30,940 bases of DNA from Methanocorpusculaceae archaeon UBA456 (GTDB taxonomy: Archaea > Halobacteriota > Methanomicrobia > Methanomicrobiales > Methanocorpusculaceae), in contig DAJQ01000019.1 of assembly GCA_002496395.1 (NCBI GenBank), forward strand, positions 104,506-135,445. Direction: 5' to 3'. Each line of letters begins with the position of its first letter. Position 1 is the first letter of the stretch. Both the position numbers and the translations under genes were made by a program. The notes below the pieces were generated by a model. It was given only the letters and a program-made list of their open reading frames with translations. It was not told where the DNA came from and ran no database searches. Shown piece after piece: positions 16,049 through 23,184 of the stretch.

Positions 16049-16287
16049 TGAAGTGTGTTATTTGTAAGAGTGGAGAGACACGGTCAGGTAAGACCACGAT
16101 CACCTTCGAGCGGGAAGGTTTTACCCTGGTGGTGAAGGAGGTTCCGGCAGAGGTCTGCATGAACTGCGGGGAAGATTATGTGGATGAGTCGATCACCCAT
16201 GAGATCATGGTGTTGGCTGAGCGGATTGCAAAGAATGGTACGCTTATCGATGTCCGCAGGTATGTTCCCGGTTCTGTAACCTGTTGA
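16045..16287 (+). CDS. YgiT-type zinc-finger putative antitoxin
   Basis: An 80-aa protein with two Cys pairs, CVICKSG near the N-terminus and CMNCGEDY in the middle, then a helix DESITHEIMVLAERIAKNG. This matches the YgiT/MqsA-type zinc-binding N-terminal module that pairs with DUF4258 or MqsR-like toxins. The MqsA helix-turn-helix half is absent, so DNA binding may be weak or missing. Start ATG 16045 has GAGGAGA (16036-16042) and overlaps the toxin stop. Putting the toxin first and the antitoxin second is the usual order for this pair. A decayed second copy lies at 18296-18538. Confidence 0.85.
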   Translation: MMKCVICKSGETRSGKTTITFEREGFTLVVKEVPAEVCMNCGEDYVDESITHEIMVLAERIAKNGTLIDVRRYVPGSVTC

Positions 16288-16339
16288 GAGCACTGTAATC
16301 GGGGAAGGGTGTTGCAGGAGTTGAGTACACCATAAGAGG

Positions 16340-16498
16340 GAATATCGGTCAACTACCCCGCCCTAAAGAGCGGGGCTTGCAATAGCGGTGTTACCACGGA
16401 CATTGCAATTTAATCTGCACGAAGGTTGCTCGTAGTTGAGCCTTATTCGTACCGGCCGGTTGACACGGCCGCTACTGATTATCGATGGAATAACCGAA
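16340..16498 (-). mobile_element. 3' remnant of an IS200/IS605-type tnpB with right-end hairpin
   Basis: On the - strand this stretch reads as a typical archaeal TnpB C-terminal tail, VNRPVRIRLNYEQPS then RGNTAIASPAL and a stop. The right-end hairpin follows: CCCCGC and GCGGGG around a CTTTAG-type loop (16357-16376), then GGTAGTTGACCG. This region of such elements is where the omega (guide) RNA scaffold lies. There is no rest of tnpB and no tnpA; the remnant abuts the stop of the metallophosphoesterase gene at 16506. It is therefore a truncated relic, although the RNA-forming part may be intact. The exact ends are uncertain. Confidence 0.6.
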
Positions 16499-16505
16499 TC
16501 CACAT

Positions 16506-18227
16506 CTACTCTTCTCTCTTCTGAAGAATCTCCTGCATCTCCGGGGTCAGTTGAACAAGAAGTTCTGCATTATAGGCACCGCTTGGCATCATCTCTACTG
16601 GATATTCGAATATCTGTTGGGCTGCAATAGCATACGAACGCGACTTTGCAGCGGGGGAACCGTCTCTGACCGCCGGATCAACATTAGTCGTGAAGATTGA
16701 GAGTGTATTGTCGCTGTTATAGACGAACTCGAAGATCCGGAACTGCTGGGGGAACTCCCGCAGTGATGCGGTTTCAACCTGCCAGAAACCGAGTTCCGGA
16801 CGGTCAGCATCCGGAGATTTGATAGGAATCACCGTATTTTGATGGCGATGCCCCGCAATCCATATCATGAGATTTGGATAGGTATGGAGTTTGGCTATCA
16901 GATCAACATCAGATACCGCAGCGTACTGACTCCATTTCATTAACGAACTGAGACTATCTTCATTCTCTTTGATGACTATCGGGATGTGGGCTGCGATGAT
17001 CATGAGCTTTCCTTCAGCCTGACCATCGTCAAGTTCCTGTACCAGCCAGTCATACCGCTCCTGATCGATAGAGCCAAAACCGGAGCTGTTTTCACTTGGG
17101 TCATCGTCCCTTTGGGTATTATCAAGCACAATGACCTTTATCGGGATATCTGATCCGGGTTCGAATGAATAACAGGCAAATCCCGTTGTTCTGGCGGACT
17201 GGCTGAATCCATGCCCTTGTGGGTTTGAAGAGGAGTTGAAAAATTCACTGATCCACTCTGTTCTTGAGAGGAAACGGCGATCGTTATCGCCCGGGACTGT
17301 CGGGGGACCATCAGGGAAGCTGGCGACTGGTCCTGCACCGATAATATCACCATATGGTGTCCGACCATCGATTGCTCCCATATAGTAACCACGGCTTTGC
17401 AGGCGGAGAGGGTCGTATAAAATATTTCCTAATTCGAGCACTTCAGTGCCGGTCATGGCACTTTTGACATACTCATCCGGAGGGAAGAGACCCATCCAGA
17501 AGTGATCGTGATTGCCGAGAACCTGATACCAGCTGATCGATTCATCAAGCCCTGCTGCTTTGAATTCGTCCTGGTAATCATTGAGAGGGCCGGGGATTGG
17601 ATCATTCCTGTCACCGGAGGAGGGGGTGATTCTCCTGCCGTCAAGTACATCGATATACCATCGCAGTTCATTGTACTGGCCGCTGTTAATTGCATCACCA
17701 ACGAATATACCAAAGTCAAATGGATTCTCTTTATGAAGGGCATTTGCTGTCTGGACTGCTGCATCGAAGAGATGGATGTTATACAGCATGGCGGGAGAGT
17801 ATCCTGATATGACACCCCATTTATAGCCGTAATAGATCGCCTGGGCAGGAGATTCTTTGTCGGTGAGATGGATATCGGTCATGGCAAAGAAGGACAACAA
17901 TTTCTCTGTATCGGTATCTGATGCAGGAGTGTATCCATCGAGCATCAGATCCAGTCTCTTCTCATATGCGAGCCCTTCACCAAACTCCCAGACCCCATAT
18001 CCATATTCTGAAAAGCTTTCGATCTGCTCCGGACGCAGGGCAGGCGATGTTGATGGGACGGGGACAGGAAGAACGGTTCTGTCAACTGTTGTCAGAACCT
18101 GAGAATCTATCGGATAATCCGTTTCACCATCCTCAGAAAGGTGAGGGGTGGGATCAGTACATCCTGCTGCAGTGATGAAGGTCACGAAGATAAGAGCCAG
18201 TATGACACCGGTTTTAACATTATACAT
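16506..18227 (-). CDS. Lipoprotein metallophosphoesterase
   Basis: A 573-aa secreted calcineurin-like phosphoesterase. The signal peptide ends in a lipobox AAGC with Cys23 as the lipidation site, so the protein should be anchored outside the membrane. Metal-site motifs occur in order: MTDIHLTD (D118, H120), FVGDAINSG (D178), LGNHDHF (N239-H240-D241), IIAAHIPIV, and AGHRHQN. Large insertions between them make it longer than simple phosphodiesterases. The substrate is unknown; a nucleotide or phospho-ester salvage role outside the cell is possible. A TATA-like TTAATTATC about 26 bp upstream of ATG 18227 suggests a leaderless single-gene transcript. Confidence 0.9.
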   Translation of the reverse strand: MYNVKTGVILALIFVTFITAAGCTDPTPHLSEDGETDYPIDSQVLTTVDRTVLPVPVPSTSPALRPEQIESFSEYGYGVWEFGEGLAYEKRLDLMLDGYTPASDTDTEKLLSFFAMTDIHLTDKESPAQAIYYGYKWGVISGYSPAMLYNIHLFDAAVQTANALHKENPFDFGIFVGDAINSGQYNELRWYIDVLDGRRITPSSGDRNDPIPGPLNDYQDEFKAAGLDESISWYQVLGNHDHFWMGLFPPDEYVKSAMTGTEVLELGNILYDPLRLQSRGYYMGAIDGRTPYGDIIGAGPVASFPDGPPTVPGDNDRRFLSRTEWISEFFNSSSNPQGHGFSQSARTTGFACYSFEPGSDIPIKVIVLDNTQRDDDPSENSSGFGSIDQERYDWLVQELDDGQAEGKLMIIAAHIPIVIKENEDSLSSLMKWSQYAAVSDVDLIAKLHTYPNLMIWIAGHRHQNTVIPIKSPDADRPELGFWQVETASLREFPQQFRIFEFVYNSDNTLSIFTTNVDPAVRDGSPAAKSRSYAIAAQQIFEYPVEMMPSGAYNAELLVQLTPEMQEILQKREE

Positions 18228-18247
18228 GCTTTGATTTTCGCTCGGAT

Positions 18248-18258
18248 GATAATTAAGC
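18248..18258 (-). promoter_or_regulatory. TATA box of the metallophosphoesterase gene
   Basis: The - strand sequence CTTAATTATC is centred about 26 nt before ATG 18227. No Shine-Dalgarno lies between them, so a leaderless mRNA is likely. Confidence 0.45.
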
Positions 18259-18295
18259 TATCATAGAAGAGCACCAGATTTTGAGAAGATCGGGG

Positions 18296-18538
18296 ATGAA
18301 GTGTGCTATGTGTAAGAGTGGGGGAGGCACAGCACGGTATGATCACGATCACCTTCGAGCGGGAAGGGCTCACCCATGTGGTAAGGGAGATTCAGGCAGA
18401 GATCTATGTCAAGTGCTGGGAGGATTCTGTGGATGAGTCGATCACCCATGAGATCATGGTTTTGGCTTGAGAAGATTGCGGAGAATGGCACGTCTATCGA
18501 CCTCCGCAGGTATATTCCCGGTTCAGTAACCTGTTGTA
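18296..18538 (+). pseudogene. Decayed second copy of the YgiT zinc-finger antitoxin
   Basis: The DNA aligns from the ATG to the final Cys codons with the antitoxin gene at 16045-16287. Shared stretches include ATCACCTTCGAGCGGGAAGG and GATGAGTCGATCACCCATGA. One extra base near 18325-18340 throws the frame. Another extra T near 18468 creates TTGGCTTGA. The first Cys of the second CxxC pair has become Tyr (GTCTGC to ATCTAT). No DUF4258 remnant precedes it. It is a non-functional orphan copy in the same orientation, on the far side of the tnpB relic and the phosphoesterase gene. Confidence 0.9.
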
Positions 18539-18589
18539 AGCCATGCAACCGGTCATGGTGCTCGTGGAGTTCATAATGAGGATGAGAAT

Positions 18590-18611
18590 ATATTACGGAT
18601 ATCCGTAATAT
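18590..18611. promoter_or_regulatory. 22-bp perfect palindrome, probable MarR operator
   Basis: The half-site ATATTACGGAT is followed directly by its exact reverse complement. The centre is about 32 bp before the MarR-domain start codon, where TATA/initiation elements should lie. Perfect dyads of this size at this place are typical of autoregulated MarR-family genes; binding by this MarR domain is inference. Confidence 0.65.
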
Positions 18612-18632
18612 TAAGATAGCAGGAGGACCAAT

Positions 18633-18940
18633 ATGAGAAGGATCATGGATCCAACTGCACGAATCAGGCTCTCCCTGGGATTTGTATCAATCGCAATCAA
18701 CATGATCTTCGGGAAAGACAGAGGAAGAAAAAACCTGCTCAGCCCCGGGGGGATTGAAGTGCTGTATTCTGCGTATTTCTCAAAGGTATGTATGGGAGAC
18801 ATTGCCGGACTGCTGGATATCACACCAAGTTCCGCAACGGATCTGGTGAATTATCTCGAGCGGGAAGGATTTGTCAGGCGGGTTCAGGATCCACAGAACC
18901 GGAGGAGTCTCATAGTTGTGCCAACCGAAAAGGGTGAAGA
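18633..18940 (+). pseudogene. MarR-family winged-helix domain, 5' part of an IS-split gene
   Basis: The N-terminal part of a MarR regulator: helix-turn-helix GDIAGLLDITPSSATDLVNYLEREGFV, then the wing RRVQDPQNRRSLIVVPTEKGE. ATG 18633 has a strong Shine-Dalgarno AGGAGG. The frame is interrupted after GAAGA at 18940 by an IS1182-type element and runs on to 19037 inside IS sequence. The remaining 3' part starts at 20667. Joining 18940 to 20667 restores GAA GAG TGG (TEKGEEWILHTEEK) and gives one continuous 416-aa frame. The truncated product keeps the DNA-binding wing but loses the dimerisation helix that MarR proteins need. Confidence 0.88.
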
Positions 18941-20662
18941 CAGGCTGGGACACAACCCTCATTTTTGTCATGAGCACGTGACCCCAGCAATCCATCCCGG
19001 TTCACCACATCTGATCCCCCACCACTCATACTGGTGATATGCCTCACAGGGGGAAACCAAAGCAGACTGTTCGCTGGATAAAAACGATGAAAAAGATCCC
19101 TCATTCGCAGATTGCCGAGAGAGTGGCCTCAAACCATTGATCGAGCCAAGGTTCTGAACCTGATCAATCGTCACACGTTTGCAGATGACACCAAGATTGT
19201 GTCCAATTGCATGAAGAATGCATTCGCCTTTCACCTTCTTCTTACCCCGGTGACTCACCTGAATCCACCTTTTATTTACCTTCATGTTTCCAAACGGTGC
19301 TTCAGCCACAGTGATTCGCTTCGCATACTCCTTCTTCCCTTCAGACGTTGCCAACTGCGCTCTCATCTCGTCTTTCAGCATCTCCTGGGGATGTCTGGTG
19401 ATTGATCGCTGTGATGCTTTTGTACAACTCAAATGGAGTGGACACCAGGCGCAATTACCACGATAAAGCCGTAATGGTTGGCTTTTGCTATCCTTCTGAA
19501 TCCTGACATAATGCATTCTCCTTCCGGCAGGACAGGTATACCAGTCGTTTTCAAGATCATATCTGAACCGCGACTTCGGATAGTATTTCGGCCTTCCATG
19601 CGTGTCAATAAAATGCATGCTGTCAGGAATCAAGCCAAATAATCCATTATCTTTCAGGAAAGCATAATTTTCAAAGGTGGCATAACCGGGGTCAGCACTG
19701 ATAACAGATGGTTCACTGGAAGTATTCTTCACAACCTGTTCGACCATTGGAATGAGTTGATGATAATCAGTTTCTTCGGTCGTGACATCGATAGCAACGA
19801 TGATATTGGCCGTATCATCCACGGCTGTCTGCATATTATATGCAGCAATACAGGACTGTTTGCTTTTCATAAGGTGTGCATCCTCATCGGTGAGGTTGAT
19901 GCGTTTTTCACCGGATGCACCAAGCTGGTTGTATGCAGAGGCAAGTGCCTCAATCTTCTTCATCAGGTCGGGATCATCTGCACATTCTTGGGGGATGGTG
20001 AACGGAGAACCGGTTCCAAATAACTCGTCCTCTTCGTTATCTGTCCTTTTCGCTTTGCCAAGGAGCTTTCTAATCCTGCGCTGGAGTTGTTCCTGTGTCA
20101 CCGATTTCCTTGAAGAAGCGTTTGCTTTGACTTTTGAACCATCAAAGGCGATATGGTTCAGACCGATCAATCCGAGATCTTTGCAGATCGTGATGATCTG
20201 TTCAAAGAGGGGGACAAGCTCATCAAAGAAACGGGTTCGGAAACGGCTGATGGTTCGGTACGTTGGCTTCTGCATTGCGGCGAGGTACATGTAGGCGGTG
20301 TCGGTATGCAGGTTGTTTTCAATCTCTCTGCTACTGAATACACCCTGGAATGTGGAGTAAAAGAGTACTTTGACCAGCATTCGAGGATCAAACGCATTCT
20401 GACCGACAGTTATGGTATATGTATTGTAAAGATCAGTGAGATCTATCTTGTCAACAACAGCACTGATGATCCGAGCGCTGTGATGTGCCGGAACAAATTC
20501 TTCAACAGAGAGAGAGAGCAGAAAGGTTTGTCCCTGATGGTATGGTTTGAAGCCTTTATTCTGAACCATAATAACACCGCTGGAATCTCTGATCGGAGAT
20601 TCCTGTACATATATTAGCCCTTTATCCAATATAGTACTTTTGCAGAGTTATGTCCCAGCCTG
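18941..20662 (-). mobile_element. Intact IS1182-type insertion sequence
   Basis: The element is 1722 bp. The ends are inverted repeats: CAGGCTGGGACA at 18941-18952 and its complement at 20651-20662, with partial matching for about 6 more bases. It is flanked by AAGA on both sides (18937-18940 and 20663-20666), a 4-bp target duplication. It carries one full transposase gene on the - strand and interrupts a MarR-methyltransferase gene. Perfect terminal repeats, duplication and an open transposase frame indicate a recent insertion. Confidence 0.9.
18968..20629 (-). CDS. IS1182-family DDE transposase
   Basis: A 553-aa transposase. An N-terminal domain (FVPAHHSARIISAVVDKIDL; REIENNLHTDTAYMYL) is followed by the DDE catalytic core: D163 in AFDGSKVKAN, D313 in SADPGYATFE, and E443 in VAEAPFGNMK. 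A Cys-rich insert YTCPAGRR...CAWCPLHLSC lies between the second and third acidic residues, as is usual in this family. The frame is complete. A start at Met21 (MVQNKGFKPYHQGQTF) is a plausible alternative. Confidence 0.92.
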   Translation of the reverse strand: MDKGLIYVQESPIRDSSGVIMVQNKGFKPYHQGQTFLLSLSVEEFVPAHHSARIISAVVDKIDLTDLYNTYTITVGQNAFDPRMLVKVLFYSTFQGVFSSREIENNLHTDTAYMYLAAMQKPTYRTISRFRTRFFDELVPLFEQIITICKDLGLIGLNHIAFDGSKVKANASSRKSVTQEQLQRRIRKLLGKAKRTDNEEDELFGTGSPFTIPQECADDPDLMKKIEALASAYNQLGASGEKRINLTDEDAHLMKSKQSCIAAYNMQTAVDDTANIIVAIDVTTEETDYHQLIPMVEQVVKNTSSEPSVISADPGYATFENYAFLKDNGLFGLIPDSMHFIDTHGRPKYYPKSRFRYDLENDWYTCPAGRRMHYVRIQKDSKSQPLRLYRGNCAWCPLHLSCTKASQRSITRHPQEMLKDEMRAQLATSEGKKEYAKRITVAEAPFGNMKVNKRWIQVSHRGKKKVKGECILHAIGHNLGVICKRVTIDQVQNLGSINGLRPLSRQSANEGSFSSFLSSEQSALVSPCEAYHQYEWWGIRCGEPGWIAGVTCS

Positions 20663-21609
20663 AAGAGTGGATTCTTCATACCGAAGAGAAGCTGTTTGGT
20701 TTCCTTGAGTCACGGATGGCACACCTGAGCGCAGATGAACAACTGCTTTTTGCAGATCTCTGTGCCCGCTTTACCGGGGTATCCGACAGCGGTTCGCTAT
20801 CCGCCTCAATCCAGTCGCTCAGGAGAGAGACTGGCTTTGAACGGGTTCCACTGATATTCCAAAGAGATGGGCGGCTGATACGGCTTGAAGAGGCGGTGGA
20901 TGCAAGGTATGCATCGGCAGGATGGAAAGGAGACAGGATGAACACCACACCGATCGTTGAATCAAGGATTCCTGAAACCTCTGATGGTATTCAGGATGAG
21001 GGAACAACAGAAGAATATGACCGGATGCAGAGAGGACTCCGTGACGAAGGGCATCTCCCGGTACATGAGCTTACAGAGTGTACACAGGCAGGGGATCATG
21101 CACTTGAAGTCGGACCGGGACCAGGCTATCTCGGCCTCGAATGGCTCAGACACACAAAGGAGAGCCATCTAACCGGCCTTGAGATCAGCCCTGCAATGAT
21201 TGCCATTGCAGAGAGAAATGCCCGGGAATACCGGCTCTCGGATCGTGCGGTCTATACAGAGGGAAATGCCCTTTCGATGCCGTTTTCCGATAACACCTTT
21301 GACTGCGCCTTCTCCAATGGGTCACTGCATGAATGGGAGGATGCAGTGCAGGTCTTTTCCGAAATGCTGAGGGTACTCAGGCCTGGTGGAGGTCTGTTCG
21401 TAAGCGATCTCCGCCGTGATCTCTCACCGGAGATATTTGGGTACATGCGGGACTCCTGTCTTGAGCCGGAGATCCGGAAGGGTTTTGAAACATCTGTCCG
21501 GGCATCATATACACAGGAAGAGCTGGAGACGCTGCTGGAAGATATCGGGTTTTCAAGGTTGCAGGTCATTGCGCATCCCTATGGGCTCGTTGTGAGTGGA
21601 GAGAAGTAG
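20650..21609 (+). CDS. SAM-dependent methyltransferase, 3' part of the IS-split MarR-methyltransferase gene
   Basis: Residues after the IS junction first complete the MarR domain (EEWILHTEEKLFGFLESRM). A class I methyltransferase follows: motif I LEVGPGPGYLG, LTGLEISPAMIAIAERNA, GNALSMPFSDNTFDCAFSNGSLHEW, and EMLRVLRPGGGLFVSDLRRD. Substrate is unknown. The ATG at 20650 lies inside the IS terminal repeat and is accidental. ATG 20938 has a good Shine-Dalgarno AAGGAGA and would give a clean 223-aa methyltransferase. The catalytic half may therefore still be produced, from the IS end or from an outward IS promoter. Ancestrally it was one fused 416-aa protein. Confidence 0.85.
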   Translation: MSQPEEWILHTEEKLFGFLESRMAHLSADEQLLFADLCARFTGVSDSGSLSASIQSLRRETGFERVPLIFQRDGRLIRLEEAVDARYASAGWKGDRMNTTPIVESRIPETSDGIQDEGTTEEYDRMQRGLRDEGHLPVHELTECTQAGDHALEVGPGPGYLGLEWLRHTKESHLTGLEISPAMIAIAERNAREYRLSDRAVYTEGNALSMPFSDNTFDCAFSNGSLHEWEDAVQVFSEMLRVLRPGGGLFVSDLRRDLSPEIFGYMRDSCLEPEIRKGFETSVRASYTQEELETLLEDIGFSRLQVIAHPYGLVVSGEK

Positions 21610-21634
21610 AGGGGGCAGGAACCGCTCGCAACAC

Positions 21635-21640
21635 TTTTTT
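21635..21640 (+). terminator. Oligo-T after the methyltransferase gene
   Basis: T6 lies 26 nt after the methyltransferase stop and is followed by a gene on the opposite strand, consistent with an archaeal T-run terminator. Confidence 0.4.
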
Positions 21641-21689
21641 GTCTGATATGAAAACATCACCTCCTTTTTAAATCAATGTCATCTGTCAC

Positions 21690-22949
21690 TTAAGTGTGTG
21701 AATATACATCAATTGTTTTTGTCTTTACTGCAATCCTCGCCATCACACTCCTGAGCATCTGAGATGCATTGGTAAGGTCGATGGGTTGGCGTGTTTTGAG
21801 CTTTGGTATTTTGATTTGCTTTGGTTTTGTCATAAGTGGATCTTCATACATCTCCTTGTTTGTAAGCAAATGATAGATGATGGTCAGCAACTTTCGAGCC
21901 ACCGCAACGACTGCTTGCTTATGCCCTTTCTTCCGTTTAATCCGCTCATAGAACTGACGAAACATATTATCCTTGCTTCTGGACAACGCTGAAGCGCACT
22001 CGACCAGATATGTTCTGAGATGTTTGTTCCCTTGTTTGCTAATGGATCCCATCCGTGTTTTACCGGCAGATTCAGAAACACGTGGATCAAGACCTGCATA
22101 GCGCACTATTTGTTTGGCTGAGGGGAATCGGGTTACATCACCAATTTCAGCAAGCATCATCGATGCTGACTGAAGTTGAATTCCTGGAACGCTGAGAAGG
22201 ATTTTGATCTGCTCTGAATCATTCTCGAACAGGTCAACCATACGTGATAGATGGATATCTATCTCCTTCTCGATCTCCTGAAGCATGCGATGTGCAGACT
22301 GAATGCCAAATATATCGTTCTCCGTTAATTCCCCGCAAATAGCAGCTTCAATCTTCTCTCTCTTCTTCACGATGCTGGGATGAGATAGTTGTGCAAATAT
22401 CTCATCAAATGTCTTTCTCTTGAGCAGTCCGTCAAGAATGATGAGACCACTCTTACCAAAGAGATCGGAAATGACCGGGGTGATCCGAATACCTGCCCGT
22501 GAGAGAATGGTGTGGATTCGATTTCTATATCGTGTTCGTTCTTTCACTAAATTCTTATAGGAACGGCAGAGATCACGATAATCTCGAACTCTCTCATCAG
22601 GAATATACGAAGCTTTGAAGTGACCGTCCAAACAGATTTCAGCAATCCATACCGCATCTTTGGTATCTGTCTTTGAAGAGGGGACGTATTTAATGAAGTA
22701 GGGATTTGCAACAAACGTTGGTACAGCAGGTTCAAGTATGGTATAAACCGGCACCCAGTAGACGCCCGTTGCCTCCATAAGCACACGAGAACAGTTATTC
22801 TCAACAATCCAATCACGTAACCTGATCAGATCAGGAAGTTGGGTGGAATAGTTTTTTGTCTCATAAGAACCAGAAGCATCAATGATAGTGGCCGTGAGTT
22901 TTGACCGATGGACATCAATGCCACAGGCGCTATCGACTCGAGGAAACAT
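21690..22949 (-). CDS. IS110-family transposase (DEDD recombinase)
   Basis: A 419-aa transposase. The N-terminal RuvC-like DEDD domain has D12 (CGIDVHRS), E59 (LMEATGVYW), and D95 with D98 (TDTKDA). The C-terminal Transposase_20 domain has LLSVPGIQLQSASMMLAEIGDVTRF and SAGKTRMGSISKQGNKHLR, where the catalytic Ser is expected. The start ATG has an unusually complete Shine-Dalgarno GGAGGTGAT 5 nt upstream. That signal is part of a long inverted repeat with the upstream non-coding region. The frame is complete, so the element may be active. Confidence 0.93.
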   Translation of the reverse strand: MFPRVDSACGIDVHRSKLTATIIDASGSYETKNYSTQLPDLIRLRDWIVENNCSRVLMEATGVYWVPVYTILEPAVPTFVANPYFIKYVPSSKTDTKDAVWIAEICLDGHFKASYIPDERVRDYRDLCRSYKNLVKERTRYRNRIHTILSRAGIRITPVISDLFGKSGLIILDGLLKRKTFDEIFAQLSHPSIVKKREKIEAAICGELTENDIFGIQSAHRMLQEIEKEIDIHLSRMVDLFENDSEQIKILLSVPGIQLQSASMMLAEIGDVTRFPSAKQIVRYAGLDPRVSESAGKTRMGSISKQGNKHLRTYLVECASALSRSKDNMFRQFYERIKRKKGHKQAVVAVARKLLTIIYHLLTNKEMYEDPLMTKPKQIKIPKLKTRQPIDLTNASQMLRSVMARIAVKTKTIDVYSHT

Positions 22950-23110
22950 TGTGTATCACCTCCATTAGTGTGGGGATGACAGAATATGTGGTCACTCTGA
23001 TATACGTGCTCGAAGCACAATTGCATGTTCGAAGAAATAAGACCAGACTTTTTCACGGGCTCAGATGGCCCAAAGAAAGATAGGTCTTGTCATCCCCAAG
23101 AGGTGATACA
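22950..23110 (-). ncRNA. Candidate IS110 bridge RNA region
   Basis: IS110 elements encode a structured RNA in the non-coding end next to the recombinase gene, and this stretch lies directly 5' of that gene. On the - strand, GTATCACCTC and GGGGATGACA (23109-23088) pair exactly with TGTCATCCCC and GAGGTGATAC (22981-22953). Inside are two smaller hairpins: AGACC/GGTCT enclosing GGGC/GCCC (23087-23040), and GTGCT/AGCAC (23018-23006). Internal loops suit target- and donor-binding segments, but I cannot assign guides. The outer stem includes the transposase ribosome binding site. Confidence 0.55.
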
Positions 23111-23156
23111 ACTAAGGAAACTTAATGATTACTCACCAGTTTTCATCTATTGCATG

Positions 23157-23173
23157 TGACCCCTATTGGGTCA
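23157..23173. terminator. Hairpin between IS110 and the SNF transporter
   Basis: TGACCC and GGGTCA are separated by five bases, 12 bp after the transporter stop codon on the - strand. It may end the transporter transcript or be part of the IS110 end. Confidence 0.3.
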
Positions 23174-23184
23174 TGAGTGACTTT

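Larger units (their letters stand above)
21645..23150 (-). mobile_element. IS110-family element, ends approximate
   Basis: The element comprises the transposase gene plus the structured non-coding region 5' of it. IS110 elements lack terminal inverted repeats and make little or no target duplication, so I cannot fix the borders. They must lie between the methyltransferase stop (21609) and the SNF-transporter stop (23185). Confidence 0.7.
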
